From positions 1 to 41,004 of the forward strand of contig JAXJSH010000100.1 of assembly GCA_036310185.1 (NCBI GenBank): a DNA stretch of 41,004 nucleotides, in the 5' to 3' direction. Every line of letters starts with the position of its first letter. Within the stretch, counting starts at the first letter, position 1. A program made the position numbers and the translations under genes. This document shows, one piece after another, positions 24,737-32,445 of this stretch. A model generated the notes under the pieces. That model was not told where the DNA came from and ran no database searches. It saw only the letters and a list, made by a program, of their open reading frames with translations. Origin of the DNA: JALENY01 sp036310185 (GTDB lineage Bacteria; Bacillota; Clostridia; Lachnospirales; Lachnospiraceae).

Positions 24737-25594
24737 TTACATTAACCTCTCTTTCACGGCACGAATATAATCCGCATTTGTTCCGCAGCATCCGCCTACC
24801 AGATTGGCACCGGCATCTATCAGTTTCAGCATGTGTTCTGCAAATGCATCCGGTCCCATGCTGTAAATTGCATTTCCCTTATCATCAATAAACGGTATTC
24901 CTGCATTCGGCTTAACAACCACCGGAATAGAAACGGTCTCCCGAATTCCTCTTACAATCGCTTCCAGCTGATCCGGTCCCAGAGAGCAGTTAATGCCCAC
25001 TGCCGAAGCCCCCATAGCCTCATATGTAGCAACTGCTTCATAAATATTTCCACCCATCAGAAGACTGCCATCCGCTTCTACTGTCATGGTACACATAATC
25101 GGCAGATCACAGATACTTTTTGCTGCATCAATGGCTGCCATGGTTTCCTCAATCTTTATCATGGTCTCCATCACAAGAAGGTCAGCACCGGCATCTGCAA
25201 GATATCCTGCCTGTTCTTTATACACATCAAACAGCACCTCGTAAGCTTCCTCATATTTTCCTGTGCTGGAAATATCTCCGGCAACAAACGCGCGATCACC
25301 CACGATCTCTTTTGTGCGGGCAATCATAGTCCGGTTGATATTCCCGATTTCACTTTCCAGACCAAAGCCTGCAAAAGAAATACGATTGGCCTGAAAGGTC
25401 GGTGCATAGATAATCCTGGATCCTGCATCTGCATAGGCTCCCTGAATCTCAGCATGCACATCCGGATGATCATAAACCCACATTTCCGTACATACCCCTT
25501 TTGGCATTCCCCTTAACATCAGATTGGAACCCAGGGCTCCATCCAGAAGCACCACACCCTGATTTACTATATTCTGAAATTCTTTTTCTGTCAT
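24737..25594 (-). CDS. Homocysteine S-methyltransferase family protein
   Basis: About 285 residues. A TIM-barrel methyltransferase domain like that of BhmT/MmuM and the N-terminus of MetH. It begins with VVLLDGALGSNLMLRG; the zinc ligands are Cys in VGINCSLGP and the Cys-Cys pair in VGGCCGTN. It transfers a methyl group to homocysteine, making methionine; the donor (S-methylmethionine, a betaine or a corrinoid partner) is not clear. The start at 25594 has GAGG eight bases upstream; the frame extends to 25651, but a TATAAT-like -10 box lies at that earlier ATG. It is the first gene of a pair with the NYN protein. Confidence 0.9.
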   Translation of the reverse strand: MTEKEFQNIVNQGVVLLDGALGSNLMLRGMPKGVCTEMWVYDHPDVHAEIQGAYADAGSRIIYAPTFQANRISFAGFGLESEIGNINRTMIARTKEIVGDRAFVAGDISSTGKYEEAYEVLFDVYKEQAGYLADAGADLLVMETMIKIEETMAAIDAAKSICDLPIMCTMTVEADGSLLMGGNIYEAVATYEAMGASAVGINCSLGPDQLEAIVRGIRETVSIPVVVKPNAGIPFIDDKGNAIYSMGPDAFAEHMLKLIDAGANLVGGCCGTNADYIRAVKERLM

Positions 25595-25784
25595 ATTTCT
25601 TTCCTCACTTTGCTCTTTTATGGTCGAATAAAATTCATTCATGTTCACCATTATAACACAGCCCCTCTTATTCTTGTATACGAAATATGGCTGTACACAT
25701 CAAAAATATTAATAAATATTCAGAGAGCGCCTTTTACAAACATGCATCTGCAAAGTTAATCCAAGACTATATCACTTTATATTC

Positions 25785-25820
25785 AAAAACGGGAAGTTTT
25801 CATTTAAGAAAAACTTCCCG
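25785..25820 (-). terminator. Terminator of the P-type ATPase gene
   Basis: Minus strand: CGGGAAGTTTT (25810-25820) and AAAACTTCCCG (25790-25800) make a perfect 11-bp stem with a 9-base loop, followed by TTTTT. It lies some 45 bases past the stop codon. Confidence 0.92.
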
Positions 25821-25863
25821 CTTACTGCAATTTTGTATCGCTTTACTCTGTAAATAACTATTT

Positions 25864-28482
25864 TCAGCTCTTTCTGGAATACAATACCCGAATGGAATTT
25901 AATACGCACAACATAGCAACTCCCGTATCGGCAAACACCGCCATCCACATGTTCGCATATCCGAAAAGTCCCAGAATCATCACAAGTGCCTTGATCACCA
26001 ATGCAAACACCACATTCTGAACCGCTATCTGATTTACATTTCTTGCGATTTTCATGGACTGGGGAATTGCTTCTACAGAAGAGGTCATAAACACCACATC
26101 AGCAGCTTCAATGGCCGCATCGGCTCCGCTTCCCATGGCAGCTCCCACATCTGCCCCCGCCAATACGGGGGCGTCGTTGATTCCATCGCCCACAAACATG
26201 ACCGGTCCGTATTTCTTACGAATACTTTTCAGTTTATTTACCTTATCCACTGGAAGCAGCTTCGCATAATATTCATCGATTCCAGTTTCCGCAGCCACCG
26301 CTTTTGCACTGTCAACCGCATCACCAGTCAGCATAACCGTAGCAATCCCCTGTTTTTTTATGGCAGCAATGGCATTTACCGCGTCTGCTTTAACAGTATC
26401 ATCAATTACCAGATTGCCAAGATACTTGCCGTCACAGGCAACCAGAACTTCACTGCCCATGATCTCCTTTTTGGCAGCATTTCGTTTCACATGATAACTT
26501 TCCAGCAACTGATAATTTCCACAAAGAACTTCTTTGCCGTCTATCACTGCACGGATACCTTTTCCGGATATTTCCTCCACGGATTCCGGTCTGTGCAGTT
26601 CAAGGTTATTATTTTTCGCAGCAGCCACAATACTTTCACCAATCGGATGGGTAGAACCAAGTTCACAGGATGCGGCCAGCGCCAGCAGTTCATCGGACTC
26701 ATGCCCATCCACTGCATTTACATACTGCACAACAAAGTTGCCTTCTGTGATAGTGCCGGTCTTATCCATAACGATTGCTTTGATCCGTGACATTGCCTCA
26801 AGAGATAAGCCGCCTTTAAAAAGAATACCTTTTTTCGATCCTGCTCCGATTCCTGAGAAAAAGGCCAGCGGCACACTCAATACCAGTGCACATGGACAAC
26901 TGATAACCAAAAACGTCAGTGCTGTATAGACCCATTTACTCCAATCGCCTGTGATCAGAGACGGAAGAATTGCTGTACCAAGGGCAACCGCAACCACAAC
27001 AGGCGTATAAACGCGGGCAAACTTTGTTATAAAACGCTCCATCTTCGGTTTGCTGGCTGCTGCATTCTCCACAGAATCCAGAATACGGCTTACCATAGAC
27101 TCCGACAGCACTTTATCCACACGAACTTTTAAAAGTCCGGATGTATTGACACATCCCGATATAACTTCATCTCCGGTTTTCACAGATACCGGCACCGGCT
27201 CACCTGTCACGGCAGAAGTATCAATGCGGCTTTCACCGTCCACAATCGTTCCGTCAAGTGGAATCCGGTCACCCGGACGAACCATTACAATATCTCCCTG
27301 TTTTGCGTCCTCTGCCGGTACCACAAGTATTTCCTCACCGGATACCAGATTCACCACTTCCGGACGCATATCCACCGCATCCATAATCTGACTGCGGCTT
27401 CTTTCTACTGCGATTTCTTCAAAAAGTTCTCCGATACGGTAAAACAGCATAACTCCGACTGCTTCATCAAAATCACCGATACAGAAAGCACCAATCGTCG
27501 CAAGACTCATCAGGAAGTTTTCATCAAAAACATTACCTTTTACAATATTTTTCCCTGCCGTTATTATAATTTCCGCTCCCAGAATAACATAGGAAATGAT
27601 AAAACAGATATCTGCCCCGAAAATACTATGATTTTTTATAATAAGACCAGCCACAAACAGAGCCGCACCCAATCCAACTTTCAGCCTCTCTTTTGCATTT
27701 TCTGATAATCCCTTTTCTTTTTCGGATATTGCCGGAGCTTTTTTTGCGGTTCGTTCGCGTACTACAACTTCCGATTCTATCGAAGCACAGATTTCCTGCA
27801 GCTTTGGTAAAAGATTTTCATCAGTTTGGGATGCTACACGAAGCTGCTTGGTAGAAAAGGTGATGGAAGCATCCTGTACTTCCGGAAGTTCCTGTATCTT
27901 TTTTTCCATTTTGGCAGCACAGTTGGCACATCCCAGATTTTCCAAAATATAGACTTTTATTTTTCCACTCTCAGCATGAAGTTCATGTCCCTCATGGGAT
28001 TCATGCTGATGGTTATGTTCGTGGTGTTCATGTCCACAGCCACTAACTTCATGATCATGGCCGCTATGGTCATGGTGGGTATGTCCGCATCCACAGTCTT
28101 CATGATCATGGTCGTTATGGTCATGGTGGGTATGTCCGCATCCGCAGTCTTCATGATCGTGGCCGCTATGGTCATGATGGGTATGTCCGCACCCGCAGTC
28201 TTCATGATCATGGTCGTTATGTCCATGATGGGTATGTCCGCATCCGCAGTCTTCATGATCATGGTCGTTATAGTCATGATGGGTATGTCCGCATCCGCAG
28301 TCTCCACGATTATGGTCGTTATGGTCATGATGGGTATGTCCGCATCCGCAGTCTTCATGGTTATGGTTCTCGTGGTCATGATTTTCATGGTCATATTCTT
28401 CATGTACATGATGTTCATGAACACAATTACAGATATCTTCGCTATGTATATGTTTTTCTTCTGTCATCTTATCCTGTCTCAT
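25864..28482 (-). CDS. Zn/Cd-type heavy-metal P-type ATPase with His/Cys repeat tail
   Basis: About 872 residues. P1B-type ATPases pump metal out of the cytosol. After a His-rich N-terminus of roughly 165 residues comes a metal-binding HMA domain (LGCANCAAKMEKKI), then membrane helices, the SCPCAL intramembrane metal motif, the phosphorylation site DKTGTITEGN and the hinge GDGINDAPVLAGADVG. The NLGCANCA form and CPC motif fit CadA/ZntA-type Zn/Cd/Pb pumps, not copper pumps. The tail has six tandem 17-residue units (HEDCGCGHTHHDHNDHD and variants), unusually long. I start at 28482 after GGAGG; the ATG at 28518 lies on the promoter and operator. ArsR-type control is likely. Confidence 0.92.
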   Translation of the reverse strand: MRQDKMTEEKHIHSEDICNCVHEHHVHEEYDHENHDHENHNHEDCGCGHTHHDHNDHNRGDCGCGHTHHDYNDHDHEDCGCGHTHHGHNDHDHEDCGCGHTHHDHSGHDHEDCGCGHTHHDHNDHDHEDCGCGHTHHDHSGHDHEVSGCGHEHHEHNHQHESHEGHELHAESGKIKVYILENLGCANCAAKMEKKIQELPEVQDASITFSTKQLRVASQTDENLLPKLQEICASIESEVVVRERTAKKAPAISEKEKGLSENAKERLKVGLGAALFVAGLIIKNHSIFGADICFIISYVILGAEIIITAGKNIVKGNVFDENFLMSLATIGAFCIGDFDEAVGVMLFYRIGELFEEIAVERSRSQIMDAVDMRPEVVNLVSGEEILVVPAEDAKQGDIVMVRPGDRIPLDGTIVDGESRIDTSAVTGEPVPVSVKTGDEVISGCVNTSGLLKVRVDKVLSESMVSRILDSVENAAASKPKMERFITKFARVYTPVVVAVALGTAILPSLITGDWSKWVYTALTFLVISCPCALVLSVPLAFFSGIGAGSKKGILFKGGLSLEAMSRIKAIVMDKTGTITEGNFVVQYVNAVDGHESDELLALAASCELGSTHPIGESIVAAAKNNNLELHRPESVEEISGKGIRAVIDGKEVLCGNYQLLESYHVKRNAAKKEIMGSEVLVACDGKYLGNLVIDDTVKADAVNAIAAIKKQGIATVMLTGDAVDSAKAVAAETGIDEYYAKLLPVDKVNKLKSIRKKYGPVMFVGDGINDAPVLAGADVGAAMGSGADAAIEAADVVFMTSSVEAIPQSMKIARNVNQIAVQNVVFALVIKALVMILGLFGYANMWMAVFADTGVAMLCVLNSIRVLYSRKS
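28049..28360. repeat. 51-bp in-frame tandem repeat (about six copies)
   Basis: Copies begin with CCGCAYCC at 28085, 28136, 28187, 28238, 28289 and 28340, exactly 51 bases apart, with a partial unit before the first. Each copy encodes 17 residues rich in His and Cys in the P-type ATPase tail. Copies differ by a few bases, mostly preserving His, Asp and Cys codons. Such a repeat can change in number by slippage without breaking the frame. Confidence 0.95.
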
Positions 28483-28501
28483 AACATCCTCCGTCTCAAT
28501 A

Positions 28502-28553
28502 TATGAATGTTTGTTCATACGTTTATATAATCACATATCTATTGTTTTGTCAA
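28502..28553 (-). promoter_or_regulatory. Promoter and ArsR/SmtB-type operator of the P-type ATPase
   Basis: Minus strand: TTGACA (28548-28553), 18 bases, TATATA (28524-28529). The expected start near 28517 lies inside an inverted repeat TATGAA-N6-TTCATA (28502-28519), which resembles the TGAA-N6-TTCA dyads bound by SmtB/CzrA-type zinc sensors. An ArsR protein with a complete zinc site is encoded at 34405-34719. That this protein binds here is inference. Confidence 0.6.
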
Positions 28554-28604
28554 TACTCTTTTCCTGTGAAATTATAATTATTTTGACACGGAGAATTTTC
28601 TGAT

Positions 28605-29384
28605 TCATTCTCTTTCGTATAAAAAGCGGACAGCCTCATAAACCTCTGAAAAATTCACTTTACATTCACCACCAAAAATCCCAACCGGAACGTGATCTTC
28701 AAATCCATAAATCACCGGATATCCGTCACTTTGAAAATCATATACGATCACTTTTTTCTTTCTGGGATCCACAATCCAGTATTCCCGCACACCTGCATCC
28801 ATATATTTATTCAGCTTCAGGATTGTGTCCTTTTTTCCCGTAGATTTTGAAAGTATCTCGACAACCAGATCCGGTGCCCCATATAGCTTATTTTCATAAA
28901 ATTTGTCACGATCACATACGATCATCAGATCCGGCTGTACCATAGTCTTATTATCGCAGTCCAGCTGCACATCAAAGGGGGCATATGCAGGAATACATTT
29001 TCCTTTATGTTTTCTTATATAATCATAAAAGTGAATGTATATTTCTCCACCTATAAGCTGATGAATATTGGTTGGCGCTGCCATATCATAAATCACACCA
29101 TCAATCAGTTCCACCCGGCGTTCATCCGGCAATGCATAATAATCATCCACCGTAAATTCCCCCTGTTTTTTCTGGGCCAGATATTCAGCCCGCGCCTCCC
29201 GAATCACCAGTGCCGGTTTGGAAGCAAACACCTCTTCCATTGCTTTTAAAACAGAATAGTCTGTTTCCTTTTCTTCCATATTTTTTCTTACTTTTTCTTC
29301 TGAAAAGCCAGTTAATTTTCCTAATTTTTCATAAGAATAATTTTCCTCTTTTTGTCTCTGCCGCATTTCTTCCATTGTCATCAT
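28605..29384 (-). CDS. Uma2 family (DUF820) restriction-endonuclease-fold protein, copy 1
   Basis: About 259 residues from the ATG at 29384, which has GAAGG nine bases upstream and aligns with the start of its neighbour; the frame extends to 29462. The N-terminal 60 residues look like a small helix-turn-helix (YEKLGKLTGFSEEKVRK). The rest is the Uma2 PD-(D/E)XK fold: the conserved EGELIDG-like VELIDGVIYDM, QPDLMIVCD, then PDLVVEILSKST, KKDTILKLNKYMDAGVREYWIVDP. The Asp, Glu and Lys expected for catalysis are present. The biological role of Uma2 proteins is not established; they often occur in multiple copies. It is a tandem paralogue of the next gene. Confidence 0.85.
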   Translation of the reverse strand: MMTMEEMRQRQKEENYSYEKLGKLTGFSEEKVRKNMEEKETDYSVLKAMEEVFASKPALVIREARAEYLAQKKQGEFTVDDYYALPDERRVELIDGVIYDMAAPTNIHQLIGGEIYIHFYDYIRKHKGKCIPAYAPFDVQLDCDNKTMVQPDLMIVCDRDKFYENKLYGAPDLVVEILSKSTGKKDTILKLNKYMDAGVREYWIVDPRKKKVIVYDFQSDGYPVIYGFEDHVPVGIFGGECKVNFSEVYEAVRFLYERE

Positions 29385-29589
29385 TTCTATTTTCCTTCTC
29401 TTTGTCTCAATATTTTTATGTTTATTGTTTTTAACAGCCAGTTTCTCCCCTGTCCGTCTCAAATTTATGTATTTCCATCGTACATATAAAAATGCTGCTT
29501 ATCTCTTGTCGTTCTTATTAAAAAAACTCACAAAACTGTTGACTATACAGCTAACCCCTTTTCATATTTATCAAGCTTTTCACTTTTAT

Positions 29590-30381
29590 CTATTTTGTAT
29601 CCTCTTCTTCATACAAAAATTTTATATATCCATATATTTCTGCAAAATCAATCTTACAGTCACCGCCAAAAATTCCAACCGGAATGATATCTTCAAAACC
29701 ATAAATAACAGGATACGTATCACTCTGAAAATCATATACCATTATTTTTTTCTTCTCCGGATCCACAATCCAGTATTCCTGCACCCCCGCATCCATATAT
29801 TTATTCAGTTTTATAATCGAATCCTTTTTTCGAGTGGACTTCGATAAAATCTCGATAACCAGATCCGGAGCGCCATAAATTTTGCCTTCCCGGAGCTGGT
29901 TTCTGTCACAGACAAGAGTCACATCTGGCTGCACTATAGTTTTACTGTCACAATCCAACTGAACATCCACCGGAGAATTTAATGGTACGCATGTTTCTTT
30001 CCTGCTTTTAATATACTCAAAAAATCGGATACTAAGCTGTAAACTTATTACCTGATGAATGCTTGTCGGTGCCGCCATGTCATAAATCACACCATCAATC
30101 AGCTCCACCCGGCGTTCATCCGGCAATGCATAATAATCATCCAGTGTAAATTCTCCCTGCCGTTTCTGCGTCTTATATGCTGCCTGTGTTTCCCGTATCT
30201 CATCTGCCGATTTCGATACAAATATTTCTTCCAACGCTTCTAACACAGCATAATCTGTTGATTCTGGCTCGCCTTCCAGCATTTTCCTGATTTTTTCCGC
30301 AGAAAAACCGATCCGATGCGCCAACTCTTCATAAGAATCGTCTTTTTCCCGTTTACGGTCTATTATTTCTTCCAGTTTCAT
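29590..30381 (-). CDS. Uma2 family (DUF820) restriction-endonuclease-fold protein, copy 2
   Basis: 263 residues, same architecture as its neighbour: N-terminal helix-turn-helix-like segment (YEELAHRIGFSAEKIRK) and a PD-(D/E)XK fold with VELIDGVIYDM, QPDVTLVCD, PDLVIEILSKST and YMDAGVQEYWIVDP. By eye roughly two thirds of residues match copy 1. The DNA is far more alike in one stretch (30076-30159 against 29082-29165, 79 of 84 bases), which suggests gene conversion or strong constraint. Spacing of about 205 bases from copy 1 and the absence of a clear terminator leave co-transcription open. Function unknown. Confidence 0.85.
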   Translation of the reverse strand: MKLEEIIDRKREKDDSYEELAHRIGFSAEKIRKMLEGEPESTDYAVLEALEEIFVSKSADEIRETQAAYKTQKRQGEFTLDDYYALPDERRVELIDGVIYDMAAPTSIHQVISLQLSIRFFEYIKSRKETCVPLNSPVDVQLDCDSKTIVQPDVTLVCDRNQLREGKIYGAPDLVIEILSKSTRKKDSIIKLNKYMDAGVQEYWIVDPEKKKIMVYDFQSDTYPVIYGFEDIIPVGIFGGDCKIDFAEIYGYIKFLYEEEDTK

Positions 30382-30910
30382 TGCAATTATGTTCTCCTCT
30401 CCTGCTGCTTCAAATTAAACAATTTCCAATTAATCAAGTTTGGCTGATCCTTTTACCCAGTTTTTATAAGACACTTAACACCGCCATCTTCTGCCTCCAT
30501 TACATTTACATCCTATTCTTTATTCGCTTTTGCAATCTTTAATTTTGCTTTCTTAATATAATTATACACATAGAAGTCATAAACATCAACTTACTCTTTG
30601 CACTTAACCATTATATTTGACTTTACCATTGGAATAATTGGCTGAAACGCCTGACATGATTCTATAAAATAATATGATACCAGGGTCAAAAGGTCACATG
30701 TTTCATGCCTGCATGAAAAAATGTGATTTTGAGACCCGCAAAACATGAGAAAGCAGCACGAATAGGGCGGATTTCTCATGTTTTTAGGATTACACATCAT
30801 AATATCCAGATATTATGATTATGCTAACATATTCTATGCAAAACATCAATTATTTTTTGCTAAATATTACATTTTTTCTTAATACTCAAAAAAAAGAACC
30901 AGGAAGCCGC
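30382..30910. other. Intergenic region with the composite hairpin repeat
   Basis: About 530 bases with no convincing gene. It contains the composite hairpin element (30676-30784) and the terminator of the DtxR/MntR gene at its right end. The left 290 bases are A/T-rich and I recognise nothing in them beyond a possible upstream region for the Uma2 gene. Confidence 0.5.
30676..30784. repeat. Composite double-hairpin element carrying the GGGTCAAAAGGT core, copy C
   Basis: Two adjacent structures. The first (30683-30737) pairs GGGTC/GACCC, AAAA/TTTT, TCACAT/ATGTGA and TTCATGC/GCATGAA, about 22 bp in all. The second (30740-30784) is a perfect 13-bp stem AAAACATGAGAAA/TTTCTCATGTTTT around a 19-base loop, ending in T5. 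Its first 21 bases equal those of copy B. It could be a small mobile repeat or a structured RNA; the second hairpin resembles a terminator. Confidence 0.6.
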
Positions 30911-30926
30911 CTATTTCAGCTGCTTC
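30888..30926 (-). terminator. Terminator overlapping the end of the DtxR/MntR gene
   Basis: Minus strand: GAAGC and GCTTC (30903-30926) form a stem with an inner C/G extension, then CTGG and eight T. It overlaps the last codons. Confidence 0.6.
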
Positions 30927-31273
30927 TTGATTCCCTCAAAGGTCTCCCTGCTGATCACATGTTCCATTTTACAGGCATCTTCCTCCGCAGTCTCCAAAGA
31001 CACGCCGAGCACTTCCGATAAAAAGCGTCTCAATACTTCATGCCGCTCATAGATACTCTCCGCTTTTTCTCTGCCTTCCTGTGTCAGTTCCAGATGCCCT
31101 TCCGCATCCACTACGATCAGACCCTCTTCTTTTAAAATACCAACTGCCCGGCTGACACTTGGTTTGCTGTAATTCAGTTCTCTTGCGATATCGATCGAGC
31201 GAACTGCACCATTTCTCTTCTTTAACAATAAAATGGTCTCTAAATAATCTTCACCGGACTGATGCAATGCCAC
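30911..31273 (-). CDS. DtxR/MntR family metal-dependent repressor
   Basis: About 120 residues from a GTG at 31273 that follows GGGGAGG by eight bases; the ATG at 31300 lacks a site and family members begin near LHQSGEDYLETI. The winged helix has VRSIDIARELNYSKPSVSRAVGILKEEGLI, followed by the dimerisation helices with RHEVLRRFLSEVLGVSLETAEEDACKMEH, where His, Glu and Cys residues form the metal site of this family. It represses uptake genes when iron or manganese is sufficient. It is the last gene after Fur and the FeoB-associated peptide, and the operon promoter has two DtxR-type operators, so it probably represses itself. Whether it senses Fe or Mn is not clear. Confidence 0.9.
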   Translation of the reverse strand: MALHQSGEDYLETILLLKKRNGAVRSIDIARELNYSKPSVSRAVGILKEEGLIVVDAEGHLELTQEGREKAESIYERHEVLRRFLSEVLGVSLETAEEDACKMEHVISRETFEGIKKQLK

Positions 31274-31334
31274 GAACTCATCCTCCCCAATCCTTTTCAT
31301 TTATCTTAACCCATTGGGGCGAAAGTTTCCAGCA

Positions 31335-31502
31335 TTATTTTTCCTTTTTGGATGCACATGCAGAACTGCAGTTTTCGCATCCACAGCTGCAGCTTCCCTT
31401 CCCTGATTTTTTGCGTTTGTAAGAATACCGGAACGCAATGACCAGACATACTGCGACAATCGCAACAACTACAACATCTGCCCAAACAATATTTGCTAAC
31501 AT
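31335..31502 (-). CDS. FeoB-associated Cys-rich membrane protein
   Basis: A 55-residue gene. One transmembrane helix (about residues 7-25, VWADVVVVAIVAVCLVIAF) is followed by a basic stretch and a cysteine-rich tail, KGSCSCGCENCSSACA. This is the pattern of the small FeoB-associated membrane proteins of Firmicutes, which are thought to help ferrous iron uptake. Its ATG overlaps the end of the Fur gene by 7 bases (ATGTTAG), so translation is coupled. No FeoA or FeoB gene is in the window, which is unusual for this family. Confidence 0.85.
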   Translation of the reverse strand: MLANIVWADVVVVAIVAVCLVIAFRYSYKRKKSGKGSCSCGCENCSSACASKKEK

Positions 31503-32005
31503 GCGGCTTTCACTCCTGTCTTTATCGGATTTTCTTCCACTGCACCGTTCTGAAGAACATAGCCGGAAGGCATAAAAACGGATTCAATTTCTTCTGCATT
31601 CAATCCCCTCGTTCTCTCCAGCCCCAGATGCAATGCCTTTAAGAATTCTTCCTGAGACAATTCTACCACTTTCTGATCTTTTAATACAACCTTACAGCTG
31701 CTGTTTTCTTCCATTTCTTTTTCAATATCAATTCTGTACAGGTTTCTTCGGTCAATTGCACCGATTTCTTCAAGTGTTTTTACCATGCGGTAAACGGTGG
31801 CTATCCCAATACTTGAATCCTTCTGCTGAGCCTCCCAGAAGATTTCCTTGCAGCAGGCACACTCGTGGTTCAGGATGATCTCAACAATCAGTTTCCTCTG
31901 TTTTGTGATCCTTAACCCCTGACTGCGAAGCGCCTCCAGAAGTTCTTCCTTTTTCCGCAGTTTCTTTTTACACTGTGCATTTTTACAACATGGAACGGAC
32001 ATCAT
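31496..32005 (-). CDS. Divergent Fur-family regulator lacking the usual metal-binding motif
   Basis: 169 residues. The winged helix is typical of Fur (LRSQGLRITKQRKLIVEIIL and GIATVYRMVKTLEEIGAIDR). The C-terminal half lacks the HHxHxxC and CxxC motifs of Fur, Zur and PerR. Instead cysteines cluster at the N-terminus (CCKNAQCKKK) and inside the winged helix (HECACCKEIF). It may sense metal or redox state through these cysteines, or may not bind metal at all. AAGGAGGGCGGG precedes two consecutive ATGs; I list the first. It is the first gene of the Fur, FeoB-associated, DtxR operon, behind a long leader. Confidence 0.88.
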   Translation of the reverse strand: MMSVPCCKNAQCKKKLRKKEELLEALRSQGLRITKQRKLIVEIILNHECACCKEIFWEAQQKDSSIGIATVYRMVKTLEEIGAIDRRNLYRIDIEKEMEENSSCKVVLKDQKVVELSQEEFLKALHLGLERTRGLNAEEIESVFMPSGYVLQNGAVEENPIKTGVKAAC

Positions 32006-32268
32006 CCCGCCCTCCTTTGCTCAATCTCTCTTACCATTCTATGCAGTCCGGAAAATCAAATGCTTCCATGATGGCAACCCCATCCCCATAAACAGGCGGA
32101 GAACACAATCAGGAACTGGCTGCTTTCCATGAAAAGCCCTGCCGTAAAATATGGCGTAAAACGGCCGGTTTTATAAAACATGGACCGGTCAATCATCATA
32201 GAAACATTTCATTTCCCGGCTTTCTGCCCAATGTGTATTTTTCTTCTTTCATTAAACAGAACGCATCA

Positions 32269-32323
32269 GTTAGCACTATCTAACCTATGTAGTTAGTATA
32301 TGCTAACCGATATAAAATGTCAA
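32269..32323 (-). promoter_or_regulatory. Promoter of the Fur/DtxR operon with two tandem DtxR-type operators
   Basis: Minus strand: TTGACA (32318-32323), 17 bases, TATACT (32295-32300). Two copies of GTTAG-N6-CTAAC lie at 32292-32307 (covering the -10 box) and 32269-32284 (covering the start site), 23 bases apart. This dyad matches the TTAG..CTAA pattern of DtxR/IdeR-type repressors. The encoded DtxR/MntR protein is the obvious candidate to bind. Confidence 0.8.
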
Positions 32324-32394
32324 TCACTTTTTGCTAAAATTAAAAAAATTTTATTTTAAGAATGATCCCTTTCTTTCCATTTCAATTATCATTA

Positions 32395-32403
32395 TGCTAT
32401 ACT
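32395..32403 (+). promoter_or_regulatory. Extended -10 promoter of the pseudouridine synthase gene
   Basis: TGC-TATACT ending at 32403 is an extended -10 element; no good -35 box is needed or seen. The leader is about 36 bases. Confidence 0.5.
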
Positions 32404-32445
32404 GGTTATCAATATAAAAACGTACTTATCACAAGGAGATTTTTT

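Larger units (their letters stand above)
32006..32445. other. Divergent intergenic region with a long Fur-operon leader
   Basis: About 440 bases. It holds the metal-responsive promoter (32269-32323), the rsuA promoter (32395-32403) and a leader of about 283 bases before the Fur gene. The leader contains two short minus-strand frames: about 18 codons beginning MKEEKYTLG, and 47 codons at 32056-32199 beginning MMIDRSMFYKTG with a hydrophobic stretch. Neither has a strong ribosome site. No known riboswitch was recognised. Confidence 0.5.

Noticed and set aside
28049..28360. Regular 51-bp repeats as a possible CRISPR array
   Set aside because: The repeats are contiguous with no unique spacers and stay in frame inside the P-type ATPase gene.
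27826..28506. Long plus-strand frame across the repeats, Met/Val-rich
   Set aside because: It is the antisense image of the His/Cys-rich repeat; it has no ribosome site, and the minus-strand gene is clear.
28505..28516. LexA-like GAACAAACATTC upstream of the P-type ATPase
   Set aside because: One key base is off (ATTC for GTTC), and the wider TATGAA-N6-TTCATA dyad fits an ArsR-type operator better.
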